Assembly: GCF_030817315.1 (NCBI RefSeq)
Contig: NZ_JAUSZF010000001.1
Coordinates: 3,710,078 to 3,774,077, forward strand
Direction: 5' to 3'
DNA length: 64,000 nt
Source of the DNA: Sphingomonas faeni
Lineage (GTDB): Bacteria > Pseudomonadota > Alphaproteobacteria > Sphingomonadales > Sphingomonadaceae
Shown here: positions 36,480-46,333 of the stretch, one piece after another
Layout of the letters: each line of letters begins with the position of its first letter
How positions within the stretch are numbered: the stretch's first letter is position 1
Notes under the pieces: generated by a model
Told to the model about the DNA's origin: nothing
What the model saw: the letters and a program-made list of their open reading frames with translations, nothing else
The model's database searches: none
Made by a program: the position numbers and the translations under genes

Positions 36480-36516
36480 CCCTCAGAGGCAACCCTCAGA
36501 GGCAACCCTCAGAGGC
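36480..36516. repeat. three tandem copies of a 13-base unit
   Basis: CCCTCAGAGGCAA repeated three times (the last copy ends GCGC), directly after the glutathione peroxidase stop codon and before a family B element. Confidence 0.8.
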
Positions 36517-36534
36517 GCCGGCCCACATCTGCCG

Positions 36535-36638
36535 CCACCCCGGCGAAGGCCGGGGCCCAGTTGGAAAGGTCGCAGTAACGGAGCGCGGCCTTGAGTTGGC
36601 AACGTCCCCCAACTGGGCCCCGGCCTTCGCCGGGGTGG
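36535..36638. repeat. palindromic element, family B
   Basis: CCACCCCGGCGAAGGCCGGG ... CCGGCCTTCGCCGGGGTGG with TTGGAAAGGTCGCAGTAACG in the loop; nearly identical to 29370-29475 in opposite context. Confidence 0.85.
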
Positions 36639-36685
36639 CGTCTATAGGAGCGCGCTGCGAACACACAGAGCGCAAGAGTAGAAGT

Positions 36686-36738
36686 GTTCCCCCGCCAAGG
36701 CGGGGGCCCAGACTGGACTCCCGCCTTCGCGGGAGAAC
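36686..36738. repeat. palindromic element, family C
   Basis: GTTCCCCCGCCAAGGCGGGG, GCCCAGACTGGACT, CCCGCCTTCGCGGGAGAAC. Lies just past the 3' end of the hdeD-like gene. Confidence 0.8.
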
Positions 36739-36745
36739 ATCCCGC

Positions 36746-37333
36746 TCAAACCGGAAACGCCGGCGCCCCCTTCTTGTGCGCCAGCGCCGAAGCAACCGAA
36801 GTCACCCCACCAAACAAGAAGCTGATCCCCAACACATACCCCGGCAACGTCAACGCCGACCACGGCAGCGTCGCCAGCACGATCACCGCCAGCACGATGT
36901 TCACCACACCAAGCGCGATCATCAGCCACTTGCCCCGCCGAAACCGCGCCCCGAGCCCGATCTCCAAAGCGCCCCGCACGCCCAACCAAACCGCAATCAA
37001 CAACGTCAGCGAGATCGCCCCCGTAGCCGGCTCGAACGCCATGATCAGCCCGATCACCAGCGACACCAGCCCGAACCCGATCGCATAGCCGCGCCCCTCA
37101 TGCCCCTTGCCGGCAAACCCCGACACGATCGACACGATCCCGGCCGCAATGAGAAACGCCCCGATTACCAACGTCGCGGCATAGGTCGCGGAAAACGGCG
37201 ACACGAACGCCATGATCCCGAGCACCACCGACAGCACGCCGTAAGCCAGGATCCACCCCCAGCCGGCCCCCGCCCGAGGCGTTCCCGCCGCCGTCGTTTC
37301 AGTCTCGGCAAAGTGCCCGCGTGGATCGGTCAT
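36746..37333 (-). CDS. HdeD family (DUF308) membrane protein
   Basis: 195 residues with about six predicted membrane segments: ILAYGVLSVVLGIMAFVSPF, ATLVIGAFLIAAGIVSIVSGF, GFGLVSLVIGLIMAFEP and others, plus a conserved LGVRGALEIGLG loop. In E. coli HdeD contributes to acid resistance at high cell density; the molecular activity is unknown. Start MTDPRGHFAETE chosen; monocistronic, divergent from dnaE. Confidence 0.85.
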   Translation of the reverse strand: MTDPRGHFAETETTAAGTPRAGAGWGWILAYGVLSVVLGIMAFVSPFSATYAATLVIGAFLIAAGIVSIVSGFAGKGHEGRGYAIGFGLVSLVIGLIMAFEPATGAISLTLLIAVWLGVRGALEIGLGARFRRGKWLMIALGVVNIVLAVIVLATLPWSALTLPGYVLGISFLFGGVTSVASALAHKKGAPAFPV

Positions 37334-37438
37334 AAACAAAGCTCCAGAAGTCCCCGCCGCAACGGCTCGTCGTGTCCGGGGTTCCGATCGGACTCATCCC
37401 GGCTGGTCGAATCACGCCACAGCGCCTACCTCTGGTCG

Positions 37439-40400
37439 ATGCATTCCGGTTACGTCCCCCTCCGCGTTTTCTCCTGCTACACCATGCTCGACGGCGCCAT
37501 CGATCCCAAGGCGATCGCCAAGCAGGCGCGCGCGCTGGGCTTCCCCGCCGCAGCCCTCACCGATCGCAACGGGCTCTACGCGGCGATGGCCTATTCGGAT
37601 GCCGCCAAGAAGGACGGCGTGCAGCCGATCATCGGCGTGATGCTCGGCGTCGGTCGCCCCGACATGCCTGACAGCGTCGCGACGCAGTTCGACTGGATCG
37701 CGCTCTACGCGCAGAACATGACGGGCTACGACAACCTCTGCGCGCTCGTCTCGATGGCGCATCTCGACCGCCCGATCGAGATGCCCGCGCACGTCGATTT
37801 CGCAGCCCTCGAACGCCACACCGACGGCCTGATCGCACTGACCGCAGGCGGCGAGGGCGGTCTCGCCCGGCTGTTCGCGGAAGGCCAGCCCGACCGCGCC
37901 CGCGCCTATCTCGACCGCCTGCAAGGCCTGTTCGGCGATCGCCTCTACATCGAACTCGCGCGCCGCAACGACGCCACCGAGATGGCCGCCGAAAACGACC
38001 TCATCGACATCGCCTATGAGCGCAACCTGCCGCTGGTCGCGACCAACCCGTGCTGCTTCACCGAGAGCGCATTCGGCGACGCGCACGACGCCATGCTCTG
38101 CATCGCGCATTCGACCTATGTCGAGACCGAGGACCGCATCCGCAGCTGCCCCGAAGCCTGGATGAAACCCGCGCCGATGATGCATGAGATGTTCGCCGAC
38201 CTCCCCGAAGCGATCGCCAACACCTTGGTGGTAGCCCAGCGTTGCGCGGTAATGGCGCCCTATCGGAAGCCGATCCTCCCCAGCCTCGCCGGCGATATCG
38301 AGGGCGAGGCGAAGCTGCTCCGCGACGACGCCGAAGCCGGCTTGGAAGCACGCCTCGCCCGGATTACCGAACTCCACGGCGAAGGCGAAGAGGGCTGGCG
38401 AGACGTGTACCGCAAGCGCCTCGCGTTCGAGGTCGACGTGATCGTCCAGATGGGCTTTCCCGGCTATTTCCTGATCGTCGCGGACTTCATCAAATGGGCG
38501 AAGGACCACGACATCCCGGTCGGCCCAGGCCGTGGTTCGGGCGCAGGCTCGGTGGTCGCCTGGTCGCTGACAATCACCGACCTCGACCCGATCAAGCTCG
38601 GCCTGCTGTTCGAGCGCTTCCTCAATCCGGAACGCGTGTCGATGCCCGATTTCGACATCGATTTCTGCGAAACCCGCCGCGGCGAGGTGATCCGCTATGT
38701 CCAGGAGAAATACGGCCGCGATCAGGTTGCGCAGATCATCACCTTCGGGAAGCTGAAGGCACGCGCCGTGCTCAAGGACACCGGCCGCGTGCTCCAGATG
38801 AGCTACGGCCAGATCGACCGTCTCGCGAAACTGGTGCCCAACCACCCGACCGACCCATGGACGCTGGAGCGCGCGCTAAACGGCGTCGGCGAACTCGCGA
38901 AGGAATACGCCAACGACAACGGCGTCCGGAAGCTGCTCGATCTGGCGATGAAGCTGGAAGGCCTGCCGCGCCACTCGTCGACGCACGCCGCCGGCGTGGT
39001 GATCGGCGATCGGCCCTTGGCCCAGCTCGTGCCGCTGTACCGTGATCCGCGTTCCGACATGCCCGTCACGCAGTTCGACATGAAATATGTCGAGGGCGCT
39101 GGCCTCGTGAAGTTCGATTTCCTCGGGCTCAAGACGCTATCGGTGCTCCAGAAGGCGGTGCAACTGCTCGCCAAACGCGGCATCGTCGTCGATCTCGATG
39201 CGCTCGAATGGGACGATTCGGGCGTCTACGCGCTCCTGCAAAAGGGCGACACGGTCGGCGTGTTCCAGCTCGAGTCCGAGGGCATGCGGCGCACGCTGTC
39301 GGCGGTGCGCCCGTCCAATTTCGGCGACATCATCGCGCTCGTGTCGCTCTATCGACCGGGCCCGATGGACAACATCCCGTCGTTCGGCCGCCGCAAGAAC
39401 GGCACAGAGGCGATCGACTATCCGCACCCGCTGCTCGAACCGATCCTGTCGGAGACCTACGGGATCTTCGTGTACCAGGAACAGGTCATGCAGGCCGCGC
39501 AGGTCCTGGCGGGCTTCTCGCTCGGCGGCGCCGATCTGCTGCGCCGCGCGATGGGCAAGAAGGTGAAGGCCGAGATGGACGCGCAGCGCGCGGGCTTCGT
39601 CGAGGGCTGCCTGAGCGTCAACGGCATCAAGAAGGCCGAGGCGAACGCGCTGTTCGACTTGATCGACAAGTTCGCCGGCTACGGCTTCAACAAGAGCCAC
39701 GCCGCGGCCTATGCGCTGCTCGCCTACCAGACCGCATGGCTGAAGGCGCATCACCCGCACGAATTCTTCGCCGCCTCGATGTGCTACGACCTGCACCAGA
39801 CCGACAAGCTCGCGATCTTCACCGACGACATGCGCCGCCTGGGTATCACCGCGCTGCCGCCCTGCATCAACGCGAGCCAGGCCGAGTTCGACGTCGAGGA
39901 GAAGGATGGCGAATTGGCCGTCCGCTACGCGCTCGGGGCGCTCAAATCGGTAGGCGAAGGCGCGATGGAGAAGCTCATCGTCGAGCGCGTCCAGAACGGC
40001 CCGTTCGCCGGTCTCGACGATCTCGCCAAGCGAGTCGACCCGCGCCTCCTCAACAAGCGCCAGCTCGAGACGCTCGCCGCCGCCGGCGCGTTCGACTCGT
40101 TCGAGCCCAACCGCGCCGGCATCCACGCCACCGCCGAAACCATCCTCGCGATCGCCGCGCGCACGCACGAACAGAAGACCAGCGGGCAGGGCGGCCTGTT
40201 CGGTGACGCCGAACCCGCGGGCGACGCGATCAAGCTTCCCCCCTCGGTCCGCTGGACGCTCAGCCAGCGCATGGACCAGGAAAAGGAAGCGTTCGGCTTC
40301 TATTTCTCCGCGCACCCGGTCGATCGCCACCGCCACATCGCCAACAGCCACGGCGCCCGCGCCTACACCGCGCTGTCGGAGCTCAACATCCCCGACGACG

Positions 40401-40927
40401 GCAGCCGCGCCGGCGCGACGATGGCGGTGCTGGTCGAGGACGCCCGCTACCGCACTTCCGCACGAGGGAAGCGCTTCATGATGGCGCAATGCTCGGACGC
40501 CAGCGGCCAGTTCATGGCGACCTGCTTCGACGAACAGGTCTCGCGCGATCTTGAGGAAGCGGCCAAGGCCGGCGGCTGCGGCCTGATCACCGTCGAGCTC
40601 GACCGCAAACCCGGCGAGGACACGCCGCGCGTCAGCATCAAGCGCATCCAGCCGTTCGAAGGCCTCGCCAACCTCGCGCGCTTCCAGGTGGTCGTGACGA
40701 TCTCCGACATGGCCGCGTTCGCCGGCCTGGCCTCGTTGCTCGCCGAGCATCGCGGCGCCCGCGGCGAGGTTCGAGTCCGCGCGCAACTCCCCGACGGCGA
40801 AGTCTGCATCCTGCTCGGCCGCGACTTCCTGCTCGACGGAGAGCTTGTCGAGCACATCGAGTCGTTGCACGGTGTCGCCAAGGTGGAGATGAAGACCTCG
40901 GAAACGAGGCTCGCTCTGGTCGGATAA
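37439..40927 (+). CDS. dnaE: DNA polymerase III subunit alpha
   Basis: Replicative polymerase of 1162 residues. PHP domain (1 to about 280, FSCYTMLDGAIDPKAIAKQA), palm/fingers with GPGRGSGAGSVVAW and the catalytic Asp pair in MPDFDIDFCETRRGEV, HSSTHAAGVVIGD, and VYQEQVMQ AAQVLAGFSLGGADLLRRAMGKK in separate parts. A helix-hairpin-helix and OB domain (about 985-1080) follow. The ATG of MHSGYVPLRVFSCYT was chosen because the 356 in-frame residues upstream are Arg-rich shadow of the hdeD-like gene and repeats. The start lies 105 bases from the divergent hdeD-like gene. Confidence 0.96.
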   Translation: MHSGYVPLRVFSCYTMLDGAIDPKAIAKQARALGFPAAALTDRNGLYAAMAYSDAAKKDGVQPIIGVMLGVGRPDMPDSVATQFDWIALYAQNMTGYDNLCALVSMAHLDRPIEMPAHVDFAALERHTDGLIALTAGGEGGLARLFAEGQPDRARAYLDRLQGLFGDRLYIELARRNDATEMAAENDLIDIAYERNLPLVATNPCCFTESAFGDAHDAMLCIAHSTYVETEDRIRSCPEAWMKPAPMMHEMFADLPEAIANTLVVAQRCAVMAPYRKPILPSLAGDIEGEAKLLRDDAEAGLEARLARITELHGEGEEGWRDVYRKRLAFEVDVIVQMGFPGYFLIVADFIKWAKDHDIPVGPGRGSGAGSVVAWSLTITDLDPIKLGLLFERFLNPERVSMPDFDIDFCETRRGEVIRYVQEKYGRDQVAQIITFGKLKARAVLKDTGRVLQMSYGQIDRLAKLVPNHPTDPWTLERALNGVGELAKEYANDNGVRKLLDLAMKLEGLPRHSSTHAAGVVIGDRPLAQLVPLYRDPRSDMPVTQFDMKYVEGAGLVKFDFLGLKTLSVLQKAVQLLAKRGIVVDLDALEWDDSGVYALLQKGDTVGVFQLESEGMRRTLSAVRPSNFGDIIALVSLYRPGPMDNIPSFGRRKNGTEAIDYPHPLLEPILSETYGIFVYQEQVMQAAQVLAGFSLGGADLLRRAMGKKVKAEMDAQRAGFVEGCLSVNGIKKAEANALFDLIDKFAGYGFNKSHAAAYALLAYQTAWLKAHHPHEFFAASMCYDLHQTDKLAIFTDDMRRLGITALPPCINASQAEFDVEEKDGELAVRYALGALKSVGEGAMEKLIVERVQNGPFAGLDDLAKRVDPRLLNKRQLETLAAAGAFDSFEPNRAGIHATAETILAIAARTHEQKTSGQGGLFGDAEPAGDAIKLPPSVRWTLSQRMDQEKEAFGFYFSAHPVDRHRHIANSHGARAYTALSELNIPDDGSRAGATMAVLVEDARYRTSARGKRFMMAQCSDASGQFMATCFDEQVSRDLEEAAKAGGCGLITVELDRKPGEDTPRVSIKRIQPFEGLANLARFQVVVTISDMAAFAGLASLLAEHRGARGEVRVRAQLPDGEVCILLGRDFLLDGELVEHIESLHGVAKVEMKTSETRLALVG

Positions 40928-40945
40928 CAGCTTGGGAGAGCGAGA

Positions 40946-42538
40946 ATGCTGGGTGGAATGCAGGATTTCGAGCTTCGTGTTCCCCGCCTGATCGACCATG
41001 CGGCGCGCGAACACGACGCAAGAGAACTCGTCAGCTACTGGGCCGACGGCCGCGAGACGCGCACCAACTGGGCCGGCATCTCCCGCGACGCCCGCAAACT
41101 GGCGCAGGCGCTCGAAAAGCTCGGCGTAGCCCCCGGCGACCGGGTCGCGACGCTGGCGATGAACCACGCGCATCACCTCGTCGCCTGGTACGGCACGATC
41201 GGCATGGGCGGCGTCATCCACACGATCAACCCGCGCCTGTTCGACGAGCAACTCGTCTACATCGCCAACCACGCCGAAGACCGCGTGATGCTCTACGACA
41301 AGGCGTTCCAGCCGCTGGTCGATCGCCTCCGCGACCAGTGGACCAGCGTGCGCCACTACATCTGCTTCGACGATCTCGGCTCCGACGGTTTCCAGGCGAT
41401 GCTCGACGCCGAGGACGGCGATTACGCGTGGGTCGAAGGCCCCGAGCGCGATCCGTGCATGCTCTGCTACACCAGCGGCACCACCGGCAATCCGAAGGGC
41501 GTCCTCTACACCCACCGCTCGACGATGATCCACGCAATGGCCGAGGTGGCGCCTTGGGTGTTTGATCTGTCGCCCAACGCGGTCGTGCTCCCCGTCGTGC
41601 CGATGTTCCATGCCGCCGCCTGGGGCCTGCCGTTCGCCTGCGCGCTGTCGGGGGCGAAGGTCGTCTATTCCGCGGTCAACGATCCCGCCGTGCTGTGCCG
41701 TCTGATGAACGACGAGAAGGTGACGCATTCCGCCGGCGTGCCGACCGTCTGGCTGGCGATGTTCGGCCACATGGACGCGACCGGCGACGCGCCTGCGCAC
41801 CTGAAGCTCGTCACGATCGGCGGCTCGGCGGCGCCGCGCGCGATGATCGACAGAATCATGGCGATGGGGGCCAGCGTCAAGCATCTCTGGGGCATGACCG
41901 AGACCTCGCCGATCGGCACTGCGGGATTCGCGCCGCCGCACTGGGACGACATGACGCACGACGAGAGGCTCGATCTCGTCGCCAAACAGGGCAGCGTTCC
42001 CTTCGGCATCGAACTTCGCATCATCGACGACGAAGGCGTGGTCCTGCCCCGCGACGGCTCGATCGCCGGCCGGTTGCAGGTCCGCGGGCCGTGGGTCGTC
42101 CAACGCTATTTCGGCGCCGACGAGGACGCGGTCGATGCGGATGGCTGGTTCGATACCGGCGACGTCGCGATGCTCCACACCGACGGCACGATGCAGATCA
42201 CCGACCGTTCAAAGGACGTCATCAAGTCCGGCGGCGAATGGATCAGCTCGGTCGACCTGGAGAACGCCGCGGTCGGCTGTCCGGGGGTTGCGGAGGCAGC
42301 GGCGATCGGCGTGCATCATCCCAAATGGGACGAGCGCCCGCTGCTGCTGGTCGTCCGCAAACCCGGCAGCGAGGTCGGTGAAGCCGAGATCCGCGAGCAC
42401 CTGTCGAAGCACGTCGCCAAATGGTGGCTCCCCGACGCGATCGTCTTCGTCGAAGACCTGCCCCACACCGCGACGGGCAAGCTCCTCAAAACCGCCCTAC
42501 GAGAACGCTTCAAGGATTTCGAACTAGCCGCCGCCTGA
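40946..42538 (+). CDS. long-chain fatty acid--CoA ligase (AMP-forming)
   Basis: 530 residues of the ANL superfamily: P-loop [16 protein letters not shown] (about 171-186), GMTETS (A5), DTGDVAML (A7), [17 protein letters not shown] (A8) and the Lys of A10 in [15 protein letters not shown]. The layout, with a [12 protein letters not shown] motif, matches medium/long-chain ligases annotated as fatty acid-CoA ligase; chain length is not determinable. It lies 18 bases after dnaE on the same strand. Confidence 0.92.
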   Translation: MLGGMQDFELRVPRLIDHAAREHDARELVSYWADGRETRTNWAGISRDARKLAQALEKLGVAPGDRVATLAMNHAHHLVAWYGTIGMGGVIHTINPRLFDEQLVYIANHAEDRVMLYDKAFQPLVDRLRDQWTSVRHYICFDDLGSDGFQAMLDAEDGDYAWVEGPERDPCMLCYTSGTTGNPKGVLYTHRSTMIHAMAEVAPWVFDLSPNAVVLPVVPMFHAAAWGLPFACALSGAKVVYSAVNDPAVLCRLMNDEKVTHSAGVPTVWLAMFGHMDATGDAPAHLKLVTIGGSAAPRAMIDRIMAMGASVKHLWGMTETSPIGTAGFAPPHWDDMTHDERLDLVAKQGSVPFGIELRIIDDEGVVLPRDGSIAGRLQVRGPWVVQRYFGADEDAVDADGWFDTGDVAMLHTDGTMQITDRSKDVIKSGGEWISSVDLENAAVGCPGVAEAAAIGVHHPKWDERPLLLVVRKPGSEVGEAEIREHLSKHVAKWWLPDAIVFVEDLPHTATGKLLKTALRERFKDFELAAA

Positions 42539-42557
42539 CGTCCCCTTTTTCTTACGT

Positions 42558-42666
42558 CTCCCCTCCCTGGAAGGGAGGGGCCGGGGGTGGGTCGGCTTCC
42601 GCATGGCGATCACGAGTGGCGCAAGCAGGCCGACCCACCCCCAACCCCTCCCTTCCAGGGAGGGGA
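42558..42666. repeat. palindromic element, family D
   Basis: CTCCCCTCCCTGGAAGGGAG and CCCCTCCCTTCCAGGGAGGG, inner GCCGGGGGTGGGTCGGCTTC / GACCCACCCCCAAC. With the family C copy that follows, it fills the 330-base gap before rutB. Confidence 0.85.
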
Positions 42667-42718
42667 GAAAGCGCGGGCGCACCAGCCGAACCAGCCGCGA
42701 TACCAACGGCCCACGCCC

Positions 42719-42777
42719 CTTGTTCTCCCGCGAAGGCGGGAGCCCAGTCTGGATCCCCGCCTTCGCGGGGAAACAAG
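42719..42777. repeat. palindromic element, family C
   Basis: CTTGTTCTCCCGCGAAGGCG, GGAGCCCAGTCTGGATCCCC, GCCTTCGCGGGGAAACAAG. Near-perfect inverted repeat. Confidence 0.85.
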
Positions 42778-42868
42778 ATGTCTGCCTAGCTGGAGGTGCA
42801 GGTGCGCCACCCCAACACCCCAATCATTTCGCACTTGCACAATTCCCACGATCCGGCAGCTTGTCTCC

Positions 42869-43597
<729 letters not shown>

Positions 43598-43610
43598 GAG
43601 ACCACCCACA

Positions 43611-43720
43611 CCCGTTCGTGCTGAGCCCTTCGTCTTCGCTCAGGATAAACTTCGGCACACGCGCCGAAGTCGAAGCACCGCCACCACACATGCCCTTCGA
43701 CTTCGCTCAGGGCGAACGGA
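43611..43720. repeat. palindromic element, family E
   Basis: CCCGTTCGTGCTGAGCCCTTCG ... CTTCGACTTCGCTCAGGGCG, with a second CGAAGTCGAAGCACC inner arm. Lies between rutB and rutC, 16 bases before the rutC start. Confidence 0.75.
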
Positions 43721-43736
43721 GGTAGAGGAGCAACCT

Positions 43737-44120
43737 ATGCCGTTCGAAGCCATCAACCCGCCCCAGTTCCCGACCCCCATCGCGCCCTATTCCGCCGGCG
43801 CGAAGGCCGGCAACACGGTCTACGTCTCCGGCGTGCTGGCGCTCGGCGAGGGTGGCATCGTCCTCCACCCCGGCGACGCCGCCGCCCAAACGCGGGCCGT
43901 TCTAGACACCATCAAGACCACGCTCGAGGCCGCCGGCGCGACGCTGGCAGACGTCGCCTTCAACCACATCTTCCTGAAGGACCTCGCCGACTACGCCGCC
44001 TTCAACAGCGTGTACGCCGAGTATTTCCCCGGTCCCAAGCCCGCGCGCTACTGCATCAAGACCGACCTCGTGAAGCCCGAGTGCCTCGTCGAGATCGCCA
44101 GCATCGCCCACCTCGCCTGA
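43737..44120 (+). CDS. rutC: RutC, RidA-family aminoacrylate deaminase
   Basis: 127 residues of the YjgF/RidA trimer fold: [37 protein letters not shown], and the Arg of [19 protein letters not shown], the active-site pattern of RutC/RidA. It deaminates or speeds hydrolysis of aminoacrylate in pyrimidine catabolism. Preceded by GAGGAG; its stop overlaps the rutD start (TGATG). Confidence 0.93.
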   Translation: MPFEAINPPQFPTPIAPYSAGAKAGNTVYVSGVLALGEGGIVLHPGDAAAQTRAVLDTIKTTLEAAGATLADVAFNHIFLKDLADYAAFNSVYAEYFPGPKPARYCIKTDLVKPECLVEIASIAHLA

Positions 44121-44908
44121 TGGTAATCGCGGGCGGCATCCACTGGGAAGAGCACGGCCAGCCCGACGGTCCCGCGATCCTGTTGTCGAGCGGCCTCGGC
44201 GGCTCGGGCAGCTACTGGCAGCCCAACCTCGCCGCCCTCGGCGCCGGCCACCGCGTCATCACCTACGACCACCGCGGCACCGGCCGCTCCGACCGCCACG
44301 TCCCCGGCGACCTGACCGTCGAGGCGATGGCCGCCGACGTCGTCGCGCTCATGGACGCGATCGGCCTCCAAAGCTGCACCTTCATCGGCCACGCGCTCGG
44401 CGGCCATATCGGCCTCGCGCTCGCCTTGGCCGCGCCCGAACGCCTCGACCGCCTCGTCGTCATCAACGGCTGGGCCAAGCTCGACCCGCACACCGCGCGC
44501 TGCTTCGACACGCGGCTTGCGCTGCTGAGCGACAGCGGCCCCCGCGCGTATCTCCACGCGCAACCGCTGTTCCTCTACCCGCCGCAATGGATCTCCGACC
44601 ACCACGACCGGCTCCAGGACGAGGAGGAGGACATGCTCGCGCATTTCCCCGGCGCGGAAATGATCCAGCGTCGCGTCGCTGCGGTCCGCCGGTTCAACAT
44701 CGCCGGTCGGCTCGACGAGATCCGCGTGCCGACGCTGTTGGTAGCCTCCGACGACGACATGCTCGTGCCGCCGTCGGCGTCCGAAAAGCTTGCCGCGGGC
44801 ATCCCCGGCGCGCAGTTTGCCCGGATGGCGGCGGGCGCGCATGCCTGCAACGTGACGCGTGCGGAGCATTTCAATATGTGGCTGCTCGACTGGCTCGACG
44901 GCGAATAG
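44120..44908 (+). CDS. rutD: RutD, alpha/beta-hydrolase of the Rut pathway
   Basis: 262 residues: LLSSGLGGSGSYWQPNLAAL, YDHRGTGRSD, GHALGGHIGLALALA, and C-terminal GAHACNVT with the His. The residue at the usual nucleophile position of GxSxG is Ala (GHALG), as in E. coli RutD, so this is not a typical serine esterase; it is thought to accelerate decay of aminoacrylate or malonic semialdehyde intermediates. The start is the ATG overlapping the rutC stop. Confidence 0.92.
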   Translation: MVIAGGIHWEEHGQPDGPAILLSSGLGGSGSYWQPNLAALGAGHRVITYDHRGTGRSDRHVPGDLTVEAMAADVVALMDAIGLQSCTFIGHALGGHIGLALALAAPERLDRLVVINGWAKLDPHTARCFDTRLALLSDSGPRAYLHAQPLFLYPPQWISDHHDRLQDEEEDMLAHFPGAEMIQRRVAAVRRFNIAGRLDEIRVPTLLVASDDDMLVPPSASEKLAAGIPGAQFARMAAGAHACNVTRAEHFNMWLLDWLDGE

Positions 44909-44917
44909 GAGCGGCAT

Positions 44918-45991
44918 ATGCAGGTCGGCGTCTTCGTTCCCATCAACAACAATGGCTGGCTGATCAGCGAAAACGCGCCGCAGTACAAACCGAGCTTCGA
45001 CCTAAACAAGGCGATCGCGCAGGCGGCGGAGAAGCACGGCCTCGACTTCCTGCTGTCGATGATCAAGCTGCGGGGATTCGGCGGCAAGACCGAGTTCTGG
45101 GATTACGGGCTGGAGAGCTTCACGCTGATGGCCGGGCTCGCCGCCGTCACCGAGAAGATCAAGATCTACGCGACCTGCGCCACGCTGCTGGTCCCGCCCG
45201 CCTACGCCGCGCGGATGTGCAATACGATCGATTCGATCAGCCACGGCCGGTTCGGCCTCAACCTCATCACCGGCTGGCAGCCGCCCGAATACACGCAGAT
45301 GGGTATGTGGCCCGGCGACGAGCATTTCCGCAACCGCTACACGATGCTCGACGAATACGCCCACATCCTCCGCGAGCTGTGGGAGGAGGGGACGTCCGAT
45401 TTCAAGGGCGACTATTACCAGATGACCGACTGCCGCGTCTGGCCCAAGCCGACCGGCGACATGAAGATCATCTGCGCCGGATCGTCCGACGACGGCTTGG
45501 CGTTCTCTGCGAAATGGGCGGACTACGCCTTCTGCCTCGGCAAGGGCGTCAACACCCCGACCGCCTTTGCGTTCAACAACGAGCGCCTAGCCGTGGCGAC
45601 CGCGAAGACCGGCCGCGACGTGCAGATCTTCGTCCTGATCATGATCATCGCCGCCGAAACGGACGACGAGGCGATGGCGAAGTGGCAACACTACAACGCC
45701 GGCGTAGACGTCGACGCGATCGCCTGGCTGATCGATCAGGGCGCCAAGGACACGCACAACAAGGACACCAACGTCCGCCAACTCGCCGCCCCCGAAGGCG
45801 CGGTGAACATCAACATGGGCACGCTGGTCGGCTCGTACGAAACCATCGCGCGCATGCTCGACGAGATGGCCGCGGTCCCCAACACCGGCGGTGTGCTGTT
45901 GACCTTCGACGATTTCTTGGAGGGGGTGGAGGCATTCGGCACCCGTATTCAGCCGCTCATGAAGAGCCGCGCAGGCGTAACCCTAGCCTGA
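44918..45991 (+). CDS. rutA: FMN-dependent pyrimidine monooxygenase RutA
   Basis: 357-residue luciferase-like flavin monooxygenase that opens the uracil ring between N3 and C4. The N terminus [17 protein letters not shown], the substrate region [34 protein letters not shown], and [10 protein letters not shown] are RutA-specific. It needs reduced FMN from a RutF-type reductase, which is not adjacent. It is the last gene of the block, 9 bases after rutD, whereas in E. coli rutA is first. Confidence 0.95.
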   Translation: MQVGVFVPINNNGWLISENAPQYKPSFDLNKAIAQAAEKHGLDFLLSMIKLRGFGGKTEFWDYGLESFTLMAGLAAVTEKIKIYATCATLLVPPAYAARMCNTIDSISHGRFGLNLITGWQPPEYTQMGMWPGDEHFRNRYTMLDEYAHILRELWEEGTSDFKGDYYQMTDCRVWPKPTGDMKIICAGSSDDGLAFSAKWADYAFCLGKGVNTPTAFAFNNERLAVATAKTGRDVQIFVLIMIIAAETDDEAMAKWQHYNAGVDVDAIAWLIDQGAKDTHNKDTNVRQLAAPEGAVNINMGTLVGSYETIARMLDEMAAVPNTGGVLLTFDDFLEGVEAFGTRIQPLMKSRAGVTLA

Positions 45992-46020
45992 CGAAACCGT
46001 TCGTTGGCCTAGCCCTCCTG

Positions 46021-46095
46021 TATCTCCCTCTCCCAACGGGAGAGGGAAGGGGCCCGTGGCGACTTCGCTGTGGAAGAGTGAGGGCACGGGAGGAG
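46021..46095. repeat. partial family D element
   Basis: CTCCCTCTCCCAACGGGAGAG hairpin followed by GGGAAGGGGCCCGTGGCGAC and a partial return arm; close in sequence to the first part of 53731-53930. Confidence 0.6.
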
Positions 46096-46133
46096 CGAGG
46101 GCGTCGGTGGCTAAGCTGCCCCCGACCCTAGCC

Positions 46134-46237
46134 CCACCCCGGCGAAGGCCGGGGCCCAGTTGGGAAGAAGAGGTAATAGGGGCCGGCGCTCCGTTACGAC
46201 CACCTTTCCACCTAGGCCCCGGCCTCCGCCGGGGTGG
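46134..46237. repeat. palindromic element, family B (diverged)
   Basis: CCACCCCGGCGAAGGCCGGG ... GGCCCCGGCCTCCGCCGGGGTGG; the inner loop has diverged from the other copies. Confidence 0.8.
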
Positions 46238-46263
46238 TGGCGCTTCGGGAACGCTCAGAAACC

Positions 46264-46316
46264 TGTTCCCCCGCGAGGCGGGGCCCCAGACTGGACTCCC
46301 GCCTTCGCGGGAGAAC
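46264..46316. repeat. palindromic element, family C
   Basis: GTTCCCCCGCGAGGCGGGGC, CCCAGACTGGACT, CCCGCCTTCGCGGGAGAAC. With the two preceding elements it fills the 342-base gap between rutA and the antiporter gene; nothing else is visible there. Confidence 0.8.
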
Positions 46317-46333
46317 GGTGCTTGAACCGGAGA

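Noticed and set aside
36480..36516. Three short tandem repeats as a possible CRISPR remnant
   Set aside because: Unit is 13 bases with no spacers and no cas gene nearby.
36371..37438. In-frame N-terminal extension of dnaE by 356 residues
   Set aside because: The sequence is a shadow of the hdeD-like gene and repeats, without resemblance to DnaE; the PHP domain begins right after the ATG at 37439.
39137..42178. A 1013-residue open frame on the minus strand opposite dnaE and the acyl-CoA ligase
   Set aside because: Antisense shadow of two real genes: Arg/Asp/His/Val-rich, no recognisable motif. High GC makes long antisense frames common here.
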